A stretch of DNA of 58,659 nucleotides from Alphaproteobacteria bacterium (GCA_030739735.1 JASLYQ010000019.1:1-58659); one strand, 5' to 3'; shown: positions 1 to 8,442, counted from the stretch's first letter. The notes: generated from the sequence alone by a model not told the origin. A program made the numbers and translations.

Positions 1-216
1 ATTGGGTTATTTTTTTATTGGGTGGATAAAAGACATATCCACCGCGTTTTTTGGAGCACTGCGAAATGGGGAGGGACTACCGAATAGCAGGATTTTTTAA
101 TTCCGTAAGACCAAAACTTGCCCGTGAATGTACCGGTAAGAAATACAAAGGGTGTTGAGTAGGGATTGCCCCCCTAACCAGAACTGCCAACGATTTCGTA
201 ATCTATAAAATCAAGG

Positions 217-233
217 TACTGGTACTTCCAGTA
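217..233 (-). terminator. Weak hairpin just after int
   Basis: A 6-bp inverted repeat (TACTGG / CCAGTA, 5-nt loop) lies two bases beyond the integrase stop codon. On the minus strand it is followed by a T-rich stretch (TTGATTTTAT). It may end int transcription, but the stem is short and the T-run is broken. The rest of positions 1-235 is AT-rich and shows no gene. Confidence 0.35.
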
Positions 234-235
234 TC

Positions 236-1552
236 TCAATCTAAAAACAACGCATCCACCTCATCCATCGTGCTTTTTGTGCGGGTGATGTAATCCGTCA
301 TCTTCTCCGTCTGTATCTGCCCATAGTGTTCTTCAATGTATTTCACACTGCACCCCATTACCTTGGACAAGGTGAAAACATCCACATTCCCCAGTTGCAA
401 TCTGTAAGTCGCATAAGTGTGCCGGAGTGAGTAGTAGGTGTAATCTTCTGGAAATTCTGTGATACCACTCTCTGCCCGTATCACATCCCACAGACGATAA
501 AGTGTCTTTTTGCTAACCGCCTCACTCGTATCAAAACCTGCAAAGACAAAATCCTGTGGATGCAGATGCTTGCTGTAGGTTTTGATGCGCCCAAAAATAT
601 CACCCCGCATCCCGATTGCTGTTCTGTCTTTCCTTACTTTGGACAGTTCTGCCGGGATACGAATATGGACATTTGGGTAGTTGGTTCTTTCATCAGTTGA
701 TGGTGGGGATTTCTTAACCTGCACAAAATTCCATTTAATGCGTCTTGCCTCGCCAAAACGCATACCAGTATTTGCAAGAATGAGAATGAAATCACGAACC
801 AACTGCCGTTCATACACTTCTCTTTCGTTGTCTAAATTCTTATGCCAGTTGCGTAGATAGGTATAGAGAACCCGATACTCTTCCCTTTGCATTGCATTAC
901 GGTATGCAACGATTTTCCTTATCTCACTCCACACTGGAATTTGGGACTGATTTGCATACCCCTTTTCCATTGCCCATTTGTACATATGACCAATGGTTGC
1001 CCTCTCATTGATGAGAGTCACATTTCGTACCTCTGGGTTTATCCTTTTTCGGTACGCATAATAATCTTTGTATTTGTGCCTCTGGATATTATCCAGTTTG
1101 GTATTCGCACCAACAAATTTTAATAGGTGCTTCACTTGGGATGAAATGGTTGTCCGCCTGCCTTGCGTTATAAAACCGCCATCAACCCTCTGTTGCTGGA
1201 ATTCCAAATATTCCTCAACACACCTACCCATCGTGATTGAAAATATCTTATTTCCAACTTCCTTCTGCCCCATCATTTGGTAGTAAATTTTCCGTGCTTT
1301 CTCCTTTGCTAAATCCAAATCTCTGGTACGCATGGATTTACGGAAATGCCTTTTCTCATCACTGACCCAGACACGCATCTGCCAAATTTGATTGGATTGC
1401 TTGGTGCGCATGAGTTTCACCGCACCGTCTAAAATCTCAACCTCTTGGGTATAGAATTCTGTCTTGGGATTTGATGCTGATGGTGGGTTTTCACCAAGTG
1501 CTAAATCACCGTGCATTTGTTCGTTTTGCGGTTCTGTACTCATGTGAATCAA
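236..1552 (-). CDS. Tyrosine recombinase / phage-type integrase
   Basis: This is a site-specific tyrosine recombinase of 438 residues, expected to integrate and excise the element whose end fills the left edge of the window. An N-terminal arm/core-binding region (about residues 45-190) precedes the catalytic domain. The first catalytic Arg lies in NTGMRFGEARR, the RHT box is at about 377-379 and the Tyr nucleophile at about 410 in EEHYGQ. The usual LGHS motif reads MGCS, so the second His is replaced by Cys; other integrases also vary here. The upstream-most start is TTG at 1552, with AAGGG four bases before it. An ATG at 1543 is possible but lies 13 bases from that Shine-Dalgarno. The gene is AT-rich, unlike the GC-rich neighbour guaA. 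It is transcribed in the same direction as guaA and lies just downstream of it, the usual layout for guaA-targeting islands. Confidence 0.92.
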   Translation of the reverse strand: MIHMSTEPQNEQMHGDLALGENPPSASNPKTEFYTQEVEILDGAVKLMRTKQSNQIWQMRVWVSDEKRHFRKSMRTRDLDLAKEKARKIYYQMMGQKEVGNKIFSITMGRCVEEYLEFQQQRVDGGFITQGRRTTISSQVKHLLKFVGANTKLDNIQRHKYKDYYAYRKRINPEVRNVTLINERATIGHMYKWAMEKGYANQSQIPVWSEIRKIVAYRNAMQREEYRVLYTYLRNWHKNLDNEREVYERQLVRDFILILANTGMRFGEARRIKWNFVQVKKSPPSTDERTNYPNVHIRIPAELSKVRKDRTAIGMRGDIFGRIKTYSKHLHPQDFVFAGFDTSEAVSKKTLYRLWDVIRAESGITEFPEDYTYYSLRHTYATYRLQLGNVDVFTLSKVMGCSVKYIEEHYGQIQTEKMTDYITRTKSTMDEVDALFLD

Positions 1553-1564
1553 TAATCCCTTAAG

Positions 1565-1581
1565 TTTGAATCTACTTTGAA
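1565..1581 (+). repeat. Direct repeat copy 1 near int start
   Basis: First copy of the 17-bp sequence TTTGAATCTACTTTGAA. It lies between the int promoter and the int start codon. The second, identical copy begins 50 bp to the right. The spacing and position suggest a protein-binding site pair, such as integrase arm sites or an operator. Confidence 0.8.
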
Positions 1582-1607
1582 ACCTTCAAACCTAAACCAT
1601 TGATTCT

Positions 1608-1637
1608 AATATACTTTGAATCTACTTTGAATGTCTA
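1608..1637 (-). promoter_or_regulatory. Putative int promoter
   Basis: Reading leftwards on the minus strand, a -35 hexamer TAGACA (1632-1637) and a -10 hexamer TATATT (1608-1613) are separated by 18 bp. Each matches the sigma-70 consensus at five of six positions. The second 17-bp repeat fills almost the whole spacer, so anything bound there would block RNA polymerase. Assignment is by eye. Confidence 0.5.
1615..1631 (+). repeat. Direct repeat copy 2 inside int promoter
   Basis: Second perfect copy of the 17-bp repeat, located between the putative -35 and -10 boxes of int. Together with copy 1 it brackets the transcription start region. This fits autoregulation by the integrase or control by an element-encoded repressor or excisionase. 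Confidence 0.8.
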
Positions 1638-1700
1638 TAAAAATTGTTAAGTAATTGTTTTTATTGACTATTATAAACTACGGATTACTCCCACTCGATC
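1632..1700. other. Putative att junction at guaA 3' end
   Basis: Base composition changes abruptly from AT-rich to GC-rich at the guaA stop codon (1685-1687). The integrase gene begins about 130 bp away. The 3' end of guaA is an established attachment site for genomic islands, so the crossover core should lie in the last bases of guaA. The duplicated core at the other end of the element is outside this window, so the exact core cannot be fixed. No terminator for guaA is visible here, which fits displacement of the native downstream sequence. Confidence 0.5.
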
Positions 1701-3238
1701 GTGCTCGGTGGCTTCGAGGTCACGTCGTAGACTACTCGGTTGACGCCGCGTACCTCGTTAACGATGCGGTTGGCGGTGCGCGTGAGGAAGCTGTGGTCGA
1801 AGGGGTAGGTGTCGGCCGTCATACCGTCGGTCGAGGTGACGGCGCGCAGCGCGCACACATGCTCGTAAGTACGCGCATCGCCCATCACACCGACGGTGCG
1901 CACCGGCAGCAATACGGCGAAGGCTTGCCAGATAGCGTCGTAAAGGCCAGCGGCACGGATCTCTTCAAGGTAGATGCGGTCAGCTTGGCGCAAGATCGTC
2001 GCGCGGTCTTCGGTCACCTCGCCGGGAATTCGGATGGCAAGCCCCGGCCCCGGGAAGGGGTGGCGGCCGAGCATGGTCTCGGGGAGTCCAAGCTCGCGGC
2101 CCAGCACACGCACCTCGTCCTTGAACAACTCGCGCAGGGGCTCAATAAGTTGCAAACGCATGCGTTCTGGCAGACCACCCACATTGTGGTGCGACTTGAT
2201 GGTATGACTCGGCCCGCCAGCAAACGAGACAGACTCGATAACGTCCGGGTAGAGCGTACCCTGGGCGAGAAAATCGGCACCGTTGATTTTGCCCGCCTCT
2301 TCCTCGAAGACATCGATGAAGGTGGCACCGATGATCTTGCGCTTGGCCTCCGGATCGGTGACGCCGGCGAGTTTGTCGAAGAATTGGGCAGCCGCATCCA
2401 CATGCACCAGCGGTGTGTTGAAACGGTCGCGGAACAACGTTTCCACCTCATTCGCCTCGCCTTCGCGCAACACGCCGGTATCAACGAAGACGCAGGTTAG
2501 GCGCGTGCCGATGGCCTCGTGGATCAACGCCGCAGCAACCGAGGAATCGACCCCGCCCGATAACCCGCAGATCACGCGCCCATCGCCCACCCGTTCACGA
2601 ATCATAGCCACTTGGGTATCGCGATAGGCCGCCATAGTCCAATCGCCGGCACAGCCGGCAACGGCATGGGTAAAGGCGCCGAGTAACGCCGTGCCGTACG
2701 GCGTGTGCACCACTTCTGGGTGGAACTGAACGCCGTAATAGCGGCGCGCATCGTCGGCGATCGCGGCAAAGGGCGCGCCCTCGGAGGTGGCTACGGCGCG
2801 GAAGCCTTGCGGAAGCTCGGCCACATGATCGCCGTGGCTCATCCAGACTTGCTCACGGTCGCCTTTTTCCCAGACACCATCGAACAGCGCACAGTCATCC
2901 ACGACATCGACGAAGGCGCGGCCAAACTCGCGATGCCCAGTTCCGACGACGCTGCCACCGAGTTGCTGCACCAAGGTCTGCTGACCGTAACAGATTCCAA
3001 GAACAGGGACGCCGAGTTTAAAGACGGATTCCGGCGCGCGGGGTGCGTTCTCCAACGTGACCGAGTCCGGGCCCCCGGAAAGAATGATCGCCCGTGGCGC
3101 CGCGCCAGTGAGCGCATCCGCCGCATTTTGGATAGGCACGATCTCGCAGTAAACACCGGATTCGCGGATACGGCGGGCGATAAGTTGGGTGACTTGGGAG
3201 CCAAAATCGATAATCAGGATACGGTCGGACACGGGCAA
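1685..3238 (-). CDS. guaA: GMP synthase (glutamine-hydrolysing)
   Basis: Converts XMP to GMP using ATP and glutamine in the cytoplasm, the last step of guanine nucleotide synthesis. At 517 residues it has the normal family length. A class I glutamine amidotransferase domain comes first, with the nucleophile Cys in GICYGQQ and the His in QFHPEV. The ATP-pyrophosphatase domain follows with the P-loop GLSGGVDSS, then the dimerisation domain ending in STIEWE. The start is non-canonical: TTG at 3238, with GAGG five bases upstream; GTG at 3232 is the alternative, and no ATG fits. The coding end appears intact despite the inserted element, as expected if the element restores the 3' end on integration. 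Confidence 0.97.
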   Translation of the reverse strand: MPVSDRILIIDFGSQVTQLIARRIRESGVYCEIVPIQNAADALTGAAPRAIILSGGPDSVTLENAPRAPESVFKLGVPVLGICYGQQTLVQQLGGSVVGTGHREFGRAFVDVVDDCALFDGVWEKGDREQVWMSHGDHVAELPQGFRAVATSEGAPFAAIADDARRYYGVQFHPEVVHTPYGTALLGAFTHAVAGCAGDWTMAAYRDTQVAMIRERVGDGRVICGLSGGVDSSVAAALIHEAIGTRLTCVFVDTGVLREGEANEVETLFRDRFNTPLVHVDAAAQFFDKLAGVTDPEAKRKIIGATFIDVFEEEAGKINGADFLAQGTLYPDVIESVSFAGGPSHTIKSHHNVGGLPERMRLQLIEPLRELFKDEVRVLGRELGLPETMLGRHPFPGPGLAIRIPGEVTEDRATILRQADRIYLEEIRAAGLYDAIWQAFAVLLPVRTVGVMGDARTYEHVCALRAVTSTDGMTADTYPFDHSFLTRTANRIVNEVRGVNRVVYDVTSKPPSTIEWE

Positions 3239-3787
3239 TCAAGCCTCGGCTTCAAGGGCAACGCGCGACGGAGCAGAACTGCCCGTATCCCTTGGCTGTG
3301 AACATGGGCGAAACGTAGCCCGGGCGGACGCCCACACGCAACTACAGATTTGAAAGCTGAGTGCAGGCCACAATTGCAAGACCATTGGCGCAATGCCGTA
3401 CTGGCCACCGTAGAGAAAGCAACGCGAGTGACGGTCGACCTCCGCCGGCACGGTGCTGCCGGCCCTGTTAGTTTGCATCCACCACAAGAGCTCTGCTGGC
3501 AAGGCACTGCGGCAGAGCAGCGCCTTCTGTGTCAACCTCCAGGCCTCGAATCAGAGCATCTCTCAGTCTCCTTCAGCGGCCGTGGCACGGCAACAAGTTC
3601 GCGGCGGCGAACTGGACACCGGATATAACCGCTGCGCCACGGCTTATGGGAGCTCTCGCAACATTCGATTGCGCCGTGACGAATAGTCATAGTATCGGCA
3701 CGCATTTTATCATCTTCGAGGCCGCAGTTTCGCGGCTTGGATAGCACCCTTACTTTACGCGCGCGGCAGCTATCAGAAATTAGTAAC
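3239..3787. other. Gene-poor interval upstream of guaA
   Basis: About 550 bp with no gene I can support. The open frames here are short, overlap on both strands, lack good ribosome-binding sites and resemble no family I recognise. No tRNA-like fold or strong hairpin was seen. The guaA promoter should lie at its left end. Confidence 0.5.
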
Positions 3788-4504
3788 CTAAGCCCAGCCG
3801 CCCGAAAATGGTATGACCTGGGCCGTTATCCAGTCGGCGCGGTCGGATGCAAGAAACGCGACCAACGCGCCGAGCTCGTCGGGCTTGCCGAGACGGCCGA
3901 GCGGGATCGGGCGGACGATTTTCTTCAGCGTATCCGGATCGCCGACCACCTCGGACGGAAAATAATCTGGATTCTCAACATAGTTGGGTGCCACGGCATT
4001 GACCTGAATGTTATGCGGTCCGAGCTCCTTGGCAAAGGTTAGCACCATCGCGTTCGCCGCCCCACGCGCGGTCACATACATGGAATAGTTGGGTAGACCA
4101 TGAAACGGCGTTGCGGAGGTGACGAAGACGATCTTCCCTGCACTGCGCGCCTTCATACCGGACACCACGGCGGCGGCAAGAGCGTAGGGCGCCTCGACCA
4201 TTACCTCGAGCCCCGCCCGCATGTCGGCAGGATCCGCCTCTTCCACCTTGGCGCGGATGGCGGGAAAGGCATCATTGTTGATAAGCACGTCGATCTGGCC
4301 GTGGCTGCGTACGACCTCATCGACAATCGCCGCGGGTTCGCGCGCGGAGACCATGGCGAGGTCGGCCGGCAATGCACCCGCCGCCTCATCGCCAAGCGGT
4401 GCGCAACCGAGGACAATGGCGCCGTCCTCGGTTAACGCCCGCTTTACAGCCGGCCCGGCAAAGCGGCCAGGGTTGCTAAGTAAGACAATTCGTTTGTCAG
4501 ACAT
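3788..4504 (-). CDS. Halohydrin dehalogenase-like SDR protein
   Basis: A 238-residue protein of the short-chain dehydrogenase fold, but its key residues match halohydrin dehalogenases rather than NAD(P)-dependent reductases. The catalytic pattern is S-X12-Y-X3-R (Ser130, Tyr143, Arg147); ordinary SDRs have YxxxK. The N-terminal Gly-rich cofactor motif is replaced by S-X4-F-X-G (Ser10, Phe15, Gly17), close to the T-X4-F/Y-X-G pattern that forms the halide pocket in HheA/B/C enzymes. The local sequences TSATPF and PNY...DYFP also resemble HheC. Such enzymes turn vicinal haloalcohols into epoxides and release halide, without NAD. The start has a strong Shine-Dalgarno (GGGAGGAG). A NIPSNAP gene follows upstream on the same strand with a 33-bp gap. 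The activity is inferred from motifs; a generic divergent SDR is the alternative. Confidence 0.72.
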   Translation of the reverse strand: MSDKRIVLLSNPGRFAGPAVKRALTEDGAIVLGCAPLGDEAAGALPADLAMVSAREPAAIVDEVVRSHGQIDVLINNDAFPAIRAKVEEADPADMRAGLEVMVEAPYALAAAVVSGMKARSAGKIVFVTSATPFHGLPNYSMYVTARGAANAMVLTFAKELGPHNIQVNAVAPNYVENPDYFPSEVVGDPDTLKKIVRPIPLGRLGKPDELGALVAFLASDRADWITAQVIPFSGGWA

Positions 4505-4537
4505 TGATAAGCTCCTCCCGAGTCCGCTACGCGGTAA

Positions 4538-4858
4538 CTATTCGACAGGATGGAAAGGTGCCGGGATCAAGATCTTCGATTCCATTTTTTTTAACATCGG
4601 CCGGACCTGCGGCGTAAACTCGATCCATTCCGGGCGCGAAGTCAGCTCGGCACGGCGCTCCGCGCGATCGTTGAGGCTGTCGTAGGCCCACATGTGAACG
4701 ATCTGGTTGAGTGGGCCGATGTCCGTATAAAAATAGCCGTATCTGTGACCCAGGATCTCTTTTTGCAAATCCACCACCGTGTTCTGATAGACTTTTAGCC
4801 ATTCGGGGTGACTACCGGGTTGCAGGTCATAAGTGCGCATCTCGACGATCTTCGACAT
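4538..4858 (-). CDS. NIPSNAP family protein
   Basis: A 106-residue protein of the NIPSNAP family (dimeric alpha/beta barrel fold). It opens with a typical IVEMRTYDLQPG and has the aromatic-rich core GYFYTDIGPLNQIVHMW. The start ATG at 4858 has GGGAGGA eight bases upstream; the longer frame to 4888 lacks a better site. The molecular function of bacterial NIPSNAP proteins is mostly unknown. Many sit beside degradation genes and are thought to bind or modify small hydrophobic compounds. It is transcribed just before the halohydrin dehalogenase-like gene, so the two probably form an operon. Confidence 0.88.
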   Translation of the reverse strand: MSKIVEMRTYDLQPGSHPEWLKVYQNTVVDLQKEILGHRYGYFYTDIGPLNQIVHMWAYDSLNDRAERRAELTSRPEWIEFTPQVRPMLKKMESKILIPAPFHPVE

Positions 4859-4971
4859 ATCGTAGGTCCTCCCTGGATTTTGTTTCACCGGTCACGATTT
4901 CAGCCGACTGGAGCCTTGTCAACGCGATCGGCGAAGGCTAAGAGCGCATGTCCCGAGCGAAGGAGAGCCCC

Positions 4972-5961
4972 ATGACCGAGACCTACAGGGCGTTGGTTGT
5001 CGACAAGGACGGCGACGGCGCATCGCTGGGCATCCAGGAACGACAAACGACAGACCTCCTAGGGGGTGACGTCACTATTCGCGTTGCCTATTCCAGCGTC
5101 AACTATAAGGACGGGCTGGCGACCCTGGCTAAAGGGGGGGTGGCGCGCAAGCACCCGCTGGTGCTCGGCATCGATCTCGCGGGAACGGTCGAGCGCTCGA
5201 GCGATTCGCGCTTCGCCACAGGCGACGAGGTCCTGGTCACCGGCTTCAATCTCGGCGTCGCCCATGATGGCGGCTTTGCCGAGTTGGCCAGGGTCCCGGG
5301 CGACTGGATCGTGGCCAAGCCCGACGGTCTGACTTTGCGGGAATGCATGGCGCTGGGGACAGCGGGCTTTACCGCTGCGCTGGCGATCCGTGAGCTGGAG
5401 GCGCGCGGCCTGGCCCCCGCTGCCGGTCCCGTTCTGGTCACCGGCGCCACCGGTGGCGTCGGCTCGCTTGCCGTCTCCATGCTGTCCCGGCTCGGCTATG
5501 ATATCGTCGCCTCGACCGGCAAGAGCGATGAGCACGACTACCTCCGCAGCCTGGGCGCAAGCACCATCCTCGACCGCGACGAGGTGTCGGCGGAGACCCG
5601 ACCGCTGGGTAAGGAGATCTATGCCGCCGCCATCGACCAGGTCGGCGGCACGACGCTGCCCTGGCTGCTTGCCCATCTGCGATATCGCGGCGCCGTAGCT
5701 TGCACAGGGCTCACCGGCGGGTTTGCCTATTCGTCGACCGTGCTGCCCCTGCTGCTACGCGGGGTCTCGATCCTGGGTATCGATTCGGTGATCTGCCCGA
5801 TGGCCGAGCGCCCCGATCTCTGGCAGCGCATGGCCGGTGAGATCAAGCCCGACAGCCTCGCCGAGACCATCGCCGTCGAGACCGACCTCGACGGCCTTCC
5901 GGAGGTGCTCAGCCGCATCCTCAAGGCCGAAATACGCGGCAGGACGGTGGTCAAGCTTTAG
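4972..5961 (+). CDS. acuI: Acryloyl-CoA reductase (NADPH), AcuI/YhdH type
   Basis: A 329-residue medium-chain dehydrogenase/reductase of the AcuI/YhdH group, which reduces acryloyl-CoA to propionyl-CoA with NADPH and so detoxifies or assimilates acrylate and 3-hydroxypropionate. Recognisable parts are the N-terminal SSVNYKDGLA, LGIDLAGTV, and the nucleotide-binding VTGATGGVGS. No structural zinc cysteine cluster is seen, as expected for this group. The ATG at 4972 is preceded by GGAGAG; an upstream ATG at 4948 lacks this. It is divergent from the NIPSNAP / dehalogenase pair. Its last 11 bases overlap the convergent gene that ends at 5951. The substrate is inferred from family resemblance. Confidence 0.88.
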   Translation: MTETYRALVVDKDGDGASLGIQERQTTDLLGGDVTIRVAYSSVNYKDGLATLAKGGVARKHPLVLGIDLAGTVERSSDSRFATGDEVLVTGFNLGVAHDGGFAELARVPGDWIVAKPDGLTLRECMALGTAGFTAALAIRELEARGLAPAAGPVLVTGATGGVGSLAVSMLSRLGYDIVASTGKSDEHDYLRSLGASTILDRDEVSAETRPLGKEIYAAAIDQVGGTTLPWLLAHLRYRGAVACTGLTGGFAYSSTVLPLLLRGVSILGIDSVICPMAERPDLWQRMAGEIKPDSLAETIAVETDLDGLPEVLSRILKAEIRGRTVVKL

Positions 5962-6493
5962 GCGGGCTCAGCACCAGGCCAACGATCGTTATGGCGATCA
6001 GAATCGTGGTGGCGATCAGGCCGACCCGCCGCCGCCATGGGCTGGTCCAGGGCTTGAAGCGAAAAATGCCACGGCCTTTGTGGCGCGGAAGCACAAGCCA
6101 AGCGTCATCGCTGACAGCCTCGTAGTCCACGTCGATTTTACCGTCGACCGCTTTTCGCGTCGCGGTCGACGAGACCAGTCCGCGCTCGGTGAGCGCCGCG
6201 AGTGCCGCCGCCTCCGTCTCCGCCGATTCGCCGACCGCGATGCCCATAGCAAAGCCGTGTTCATCGCCGAGCATAGCTGTCAGATCCCAGCGCGTGCGCA
6301 GGGCACAGCGCAATGCCGCCAGGGGTGAGACGAAGGCCACCGACAGACGCTCGTCATCGCGCCGCCAGGCACGACCGCCAGCACGCGCAATGCGCAGGGT
6401 GAGCGAGGAATTTGCTGCATCCGCGAGGGCAGGTGGCAGGCCTTGATCGCACACCACCAGCACAGCTTTCGCCGATTTCTCCCGATTGCCCAT
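5951..6493 (-). CDS. Tail-anchored protein with decayed cyclase-like domain
   Basis: A 180-residue protein of unknown function. Residues about 25-140 show the pattern of class III nucleotidyl cyclases: GGRAWRRDDERLSVAFVSPLAALRCAL resembles the strand with the conserved GDG and the following helix (quoted motif in parts: GGRAWRRDD, SVAFVSPLAALRCAL), and MGIAVGE resembles the strand ending in HVGE. The metal-binding aspartates and substrate residues are not clearly kept, so catalysis is unlikely. A single hydrophobic helix near the C-terminus (VGLIATTILIAITIVGLVL) after a basic stretch would anchor it to the inner membrane with the domain in the cytoplasm. It overlaps the end of acuI by 11 bp in convergent orientation and is divergent from the alpha/beta hydrolase. 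The cyclase relation is by eye only. Confidence 0.65.
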   Translation of the reverse strand: MGNREKSAKAVLVVCDQGLPPALADAANSSLTLRIARAGGRAWRRDDERLSVAFVSPLAALRCALRTRWDLTAMLGDEHGFAMGIAVGESAETEAAALAALTERGLVSSTATRKAVDGKIDVDYEAVSDDAWLVLPRHKGRGIFRFKPWTSPWRRRVGLIATTILIAITIVGLVLSPPKA

Positions 6494-6577
6494 GTCTCCG
6501 GTCTAACACGCGTGTGCGAAAGGGTCGATCCGGCAACGCTGCTCGGGTATGAGAGGGGCCGAGGAGGATCGCTAACC

Positions 6578-7438
6578 ATGCTCTACCGCGACTACAAAAC
6601 CCTCGACGAGATCGACGCCCACTACAATCTGACTATGGCCGTACCCGAAGCCGGCGCGATCACCGAGCGCTGGACGAGCGATAGCTCCAAGGCACGCGAT
6701 AGCTTGGAATCAGTGCTCAGCGTGCCCTTCGGGCCGACCCTTGAGGAATATCTCGACATCTTCCCGGCCAAGCCCGAAGGCGGCAAGGCGCCGGTCCACC
6801 TCTTCATCCATGGCGGTTATTGGCGTCGCTTCACCGCCCAGGACTTCAGTTTCATTGCCCCAGAGCTGGTGGCAGCCGGCGCCTGCGTGGTGATCAACAA
6901 TTATGCCCTTTGCCCCACCGTCTCGTTGGCTGAGATCGTGCGTCAGAGCCGCGCCGCGCTGGCCTGGACCTACAAGAACATTGCCGATTACGGTGGCGAC
7001 CCCGAGCGCATCACCATCTCCGGCCATAGCGCCGGTGGCCACCTGACAGCGATGATGCTAGCCACCAACTGGGCCGGCGACTATAGCCTGCCTGGAGACC
7101 TCGTAAAGGCCGCCTGCGCCATAAGCGGCGTCTTCGACCTGCGCCCCCTGCCCTATACTTTCGTGCAAGCGGCGGTGCAGCTTGGCGCGCATGACATCGC
7201 GCAGCTCAGTCCCATCGACCACATTCCCGCCACCGCGCCGCCGCTGACGGTTGCCATCGGTACCGCCGAGACGGGCGATTTCGTGCGCCAGAGCCATGAC
7301 TTCCACGCCGCCTGGACCACTGCCGGGCATGAGGGCGACTATTTGCCGATCGAGGGCGAGAACCATTTCTCGGTGCTGGACGGTTACGGTGACCCGGCAA
7401 GCCCACTGTTTGCAGCAATAAATGGCCTTTTTACGTAA
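6578..7438 (+). CDS. Alpha/beta hydrolase, arylformamidase-like
   Basis: A 286-residue cytoplasmic hydrolase of the esterase/arylformamidase type. The oxyanion-hole motif HGGYW is at 78-82 and the nucleophile elbow GHSAGGH places Ser at 151; the catalytic His is probably in ENHFSV near the C-terminus. This HGGxW plus GxSAGG combination is typical of kynurenine formamidase-like enzymes and related carboxylesterases. The ATG at 6578 has GAGGAGG ten bases upstream; the open frame extends further 5' but without a site. The Bat-type operon begins five bases after its stop, so co-transcription is possible. Substrate cannot be told from sequence; no other tryptophan-degradation gene is nearby. Confidence 0.85.
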   Translation: MLYRDYKTLDEIDAHYNLTMAVPEAGAITERWTSDSSKARDSLESVLSVPFGPTLEEYLDIFPAKPEGGKAPVHLFIHGGYWRRFTAQDFSFIAPELVAAGACVVINNYALCPTVSLAEIVRQSRAALAWTYKNIADYGGDPERITISGHSAGGHLTAMMLATNWAGDYSLPGDLVKAACAISGVFDLRPLPYTFVQAAVQLGAHDIAQLSPIDHIPATAPPLTVAIGTAETGDFVRQSHDFHAAWTTAGHEGDYLPIEGENHFSVLDGYGDPASPLFAAINGLFT

Positions 7439-7443
7439 GTTGT

Positions 7444-8442
7444 ATGCGTCGCTGCACCACATATGTCACCGCCTTTGTCGCCCTGCTCTCAGGGCAGGCG
7501 GTGGCGGAGGACCCGGTGCCGCAAGTGCTTGAATCCAACTTCCGCAGCGCGCACATCAGCGTCACCGCCGACCGCACGGTAACCGCCATCGTCGATCCGG
7601 TGCAGGTCTCGATCTCGGTTGAGACGCCAGTCGGCCTGGCCATAGCTTTGCCCAGCGGCAAGGGCGCAATGGGGCCGTTCCGGGTGCTCAGCGAACGTGA
7701 CGAGGGGCCCTTCTGGACGGGCGAGGGGCGGCAGCGCTGGGAGCGCCATTACACACTGCGCGCCATTGCCGCCGGCGAGCAACAGCTGCCGTCACTGCCG
7801 GTGCTGGTCGAGGACGAGAATACTATCAACCATTTCGCCTGCGTACGCATGGACCGCTGCGGCGGCGAATTGATGCCCGCGGGCAGTAAGATGCGGCGGC
7901 TGCGCACGCGACCGCTGCTACTGAGCGTCACCTCCGTGCTGCCCGACGACGCCGTACCGACACGGCCCAAAGGCGTGGCGCCGCCGCTCGAGCTTATCGC
8001 ACCATCCTCCTTGCCGTCTCTCGCTAAGATACTCGGTGTTCTCGGCATCGTGGCGGTCGGTGCCCTGGCGCTGGCCATCTTCCTGAAACACAAACTCAGC
8101 GCAACCTGCGGCGTGCGGGCGCGACGCCATGCCCACAACCTGGCGCTAGCCGCGCTTAAGCGCCTGGCCGGGCTCGATGCCGCGCGCGTGCATGAGTTTC
8201 ATGCCCGCCTCTCGGCCATCCTGCGCACCTACCTAGCAGGGCGCTTTGGCCTGCCAGCAAGCAAGCGCACCACGGAAGAGATCCTGCTCGCCACCAAGAC
8301 AGCACCTCATGACGCTCTCGGTCCGACCCTCAGCCAATGCGACCGAGTCAAGTTCGGCCGAGGCCGACCGACCGAATCCGATATGCGCGCAAGGCTTCGC
8401 GCGGCCGAGGCCTTTGTCGAAGAAACGGCGGCCGAAGCATGA
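7444..8442 (+). CDS. BatD/DUF4381-like membrane protein of Bat operon
   Basis: A 332-residue protein with a signal peptide (AFVALLSGQAVA), a periplasmic beta-rich region (about 20-190), one membrane helix (about 195-220, LGVLGIVAVGALALAIFL) and a cytoplasmic helical tail. This architecture matches the BatD / DUF4381 proteins that accompany von Willebrand proteins in MoxR-Bat operons, thought to support envelope integrity or complex assembly. The region before the helix is rich in proline and basic residues. Its stop overlaps the next start (ATGA, 8439-8442), showing tight coupling to the BatA gene. Family assignment relies on layout and neighbours as much as on sequence. Confidence 0.7.
   Translation: MRRCTTYVTAFVALLSGQAVAEDPVPQVLESNFRSAHISVTADRTVTAIVDPVQVSISVETPVGLAIALPSGKGAMGPFRVLSERDEGPFWTGEGRQRWERHYTLRAIAAGEQQLPSLPVLVEDENTINHFACVRMDRCGGELMPAGSKMRRLRTRPLLLSVTSVLPDDAVPTRPKGVAPPLELIAPSSLPSLAKILGVLGIVAVGALALAIFLKHKLSATCGVRARRHAHNLALAALKRLAGLDAARVHEFHARLSAILRTYLAGRFGLPASKRTTEEILLATKTAPHDALGPTLSQCDRVKFGRGRPTESDMRARLRAAEAFVEETAAEA

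Noticed and set aside
1655-2500. Long plus-strand open frame opposite guaA
   Set aside because: Antisense shadow of a clear GMP synthase gene in GC-rich DNA; no family pattern and no ribosome site.
3788-4504. Calling the protein an ordinary SDR oxidoreductase
   Set aside because: YxxxK is YxxxR and the Gly-rich NAD(P) loop is missing, so a normal reductase role is unlikely.
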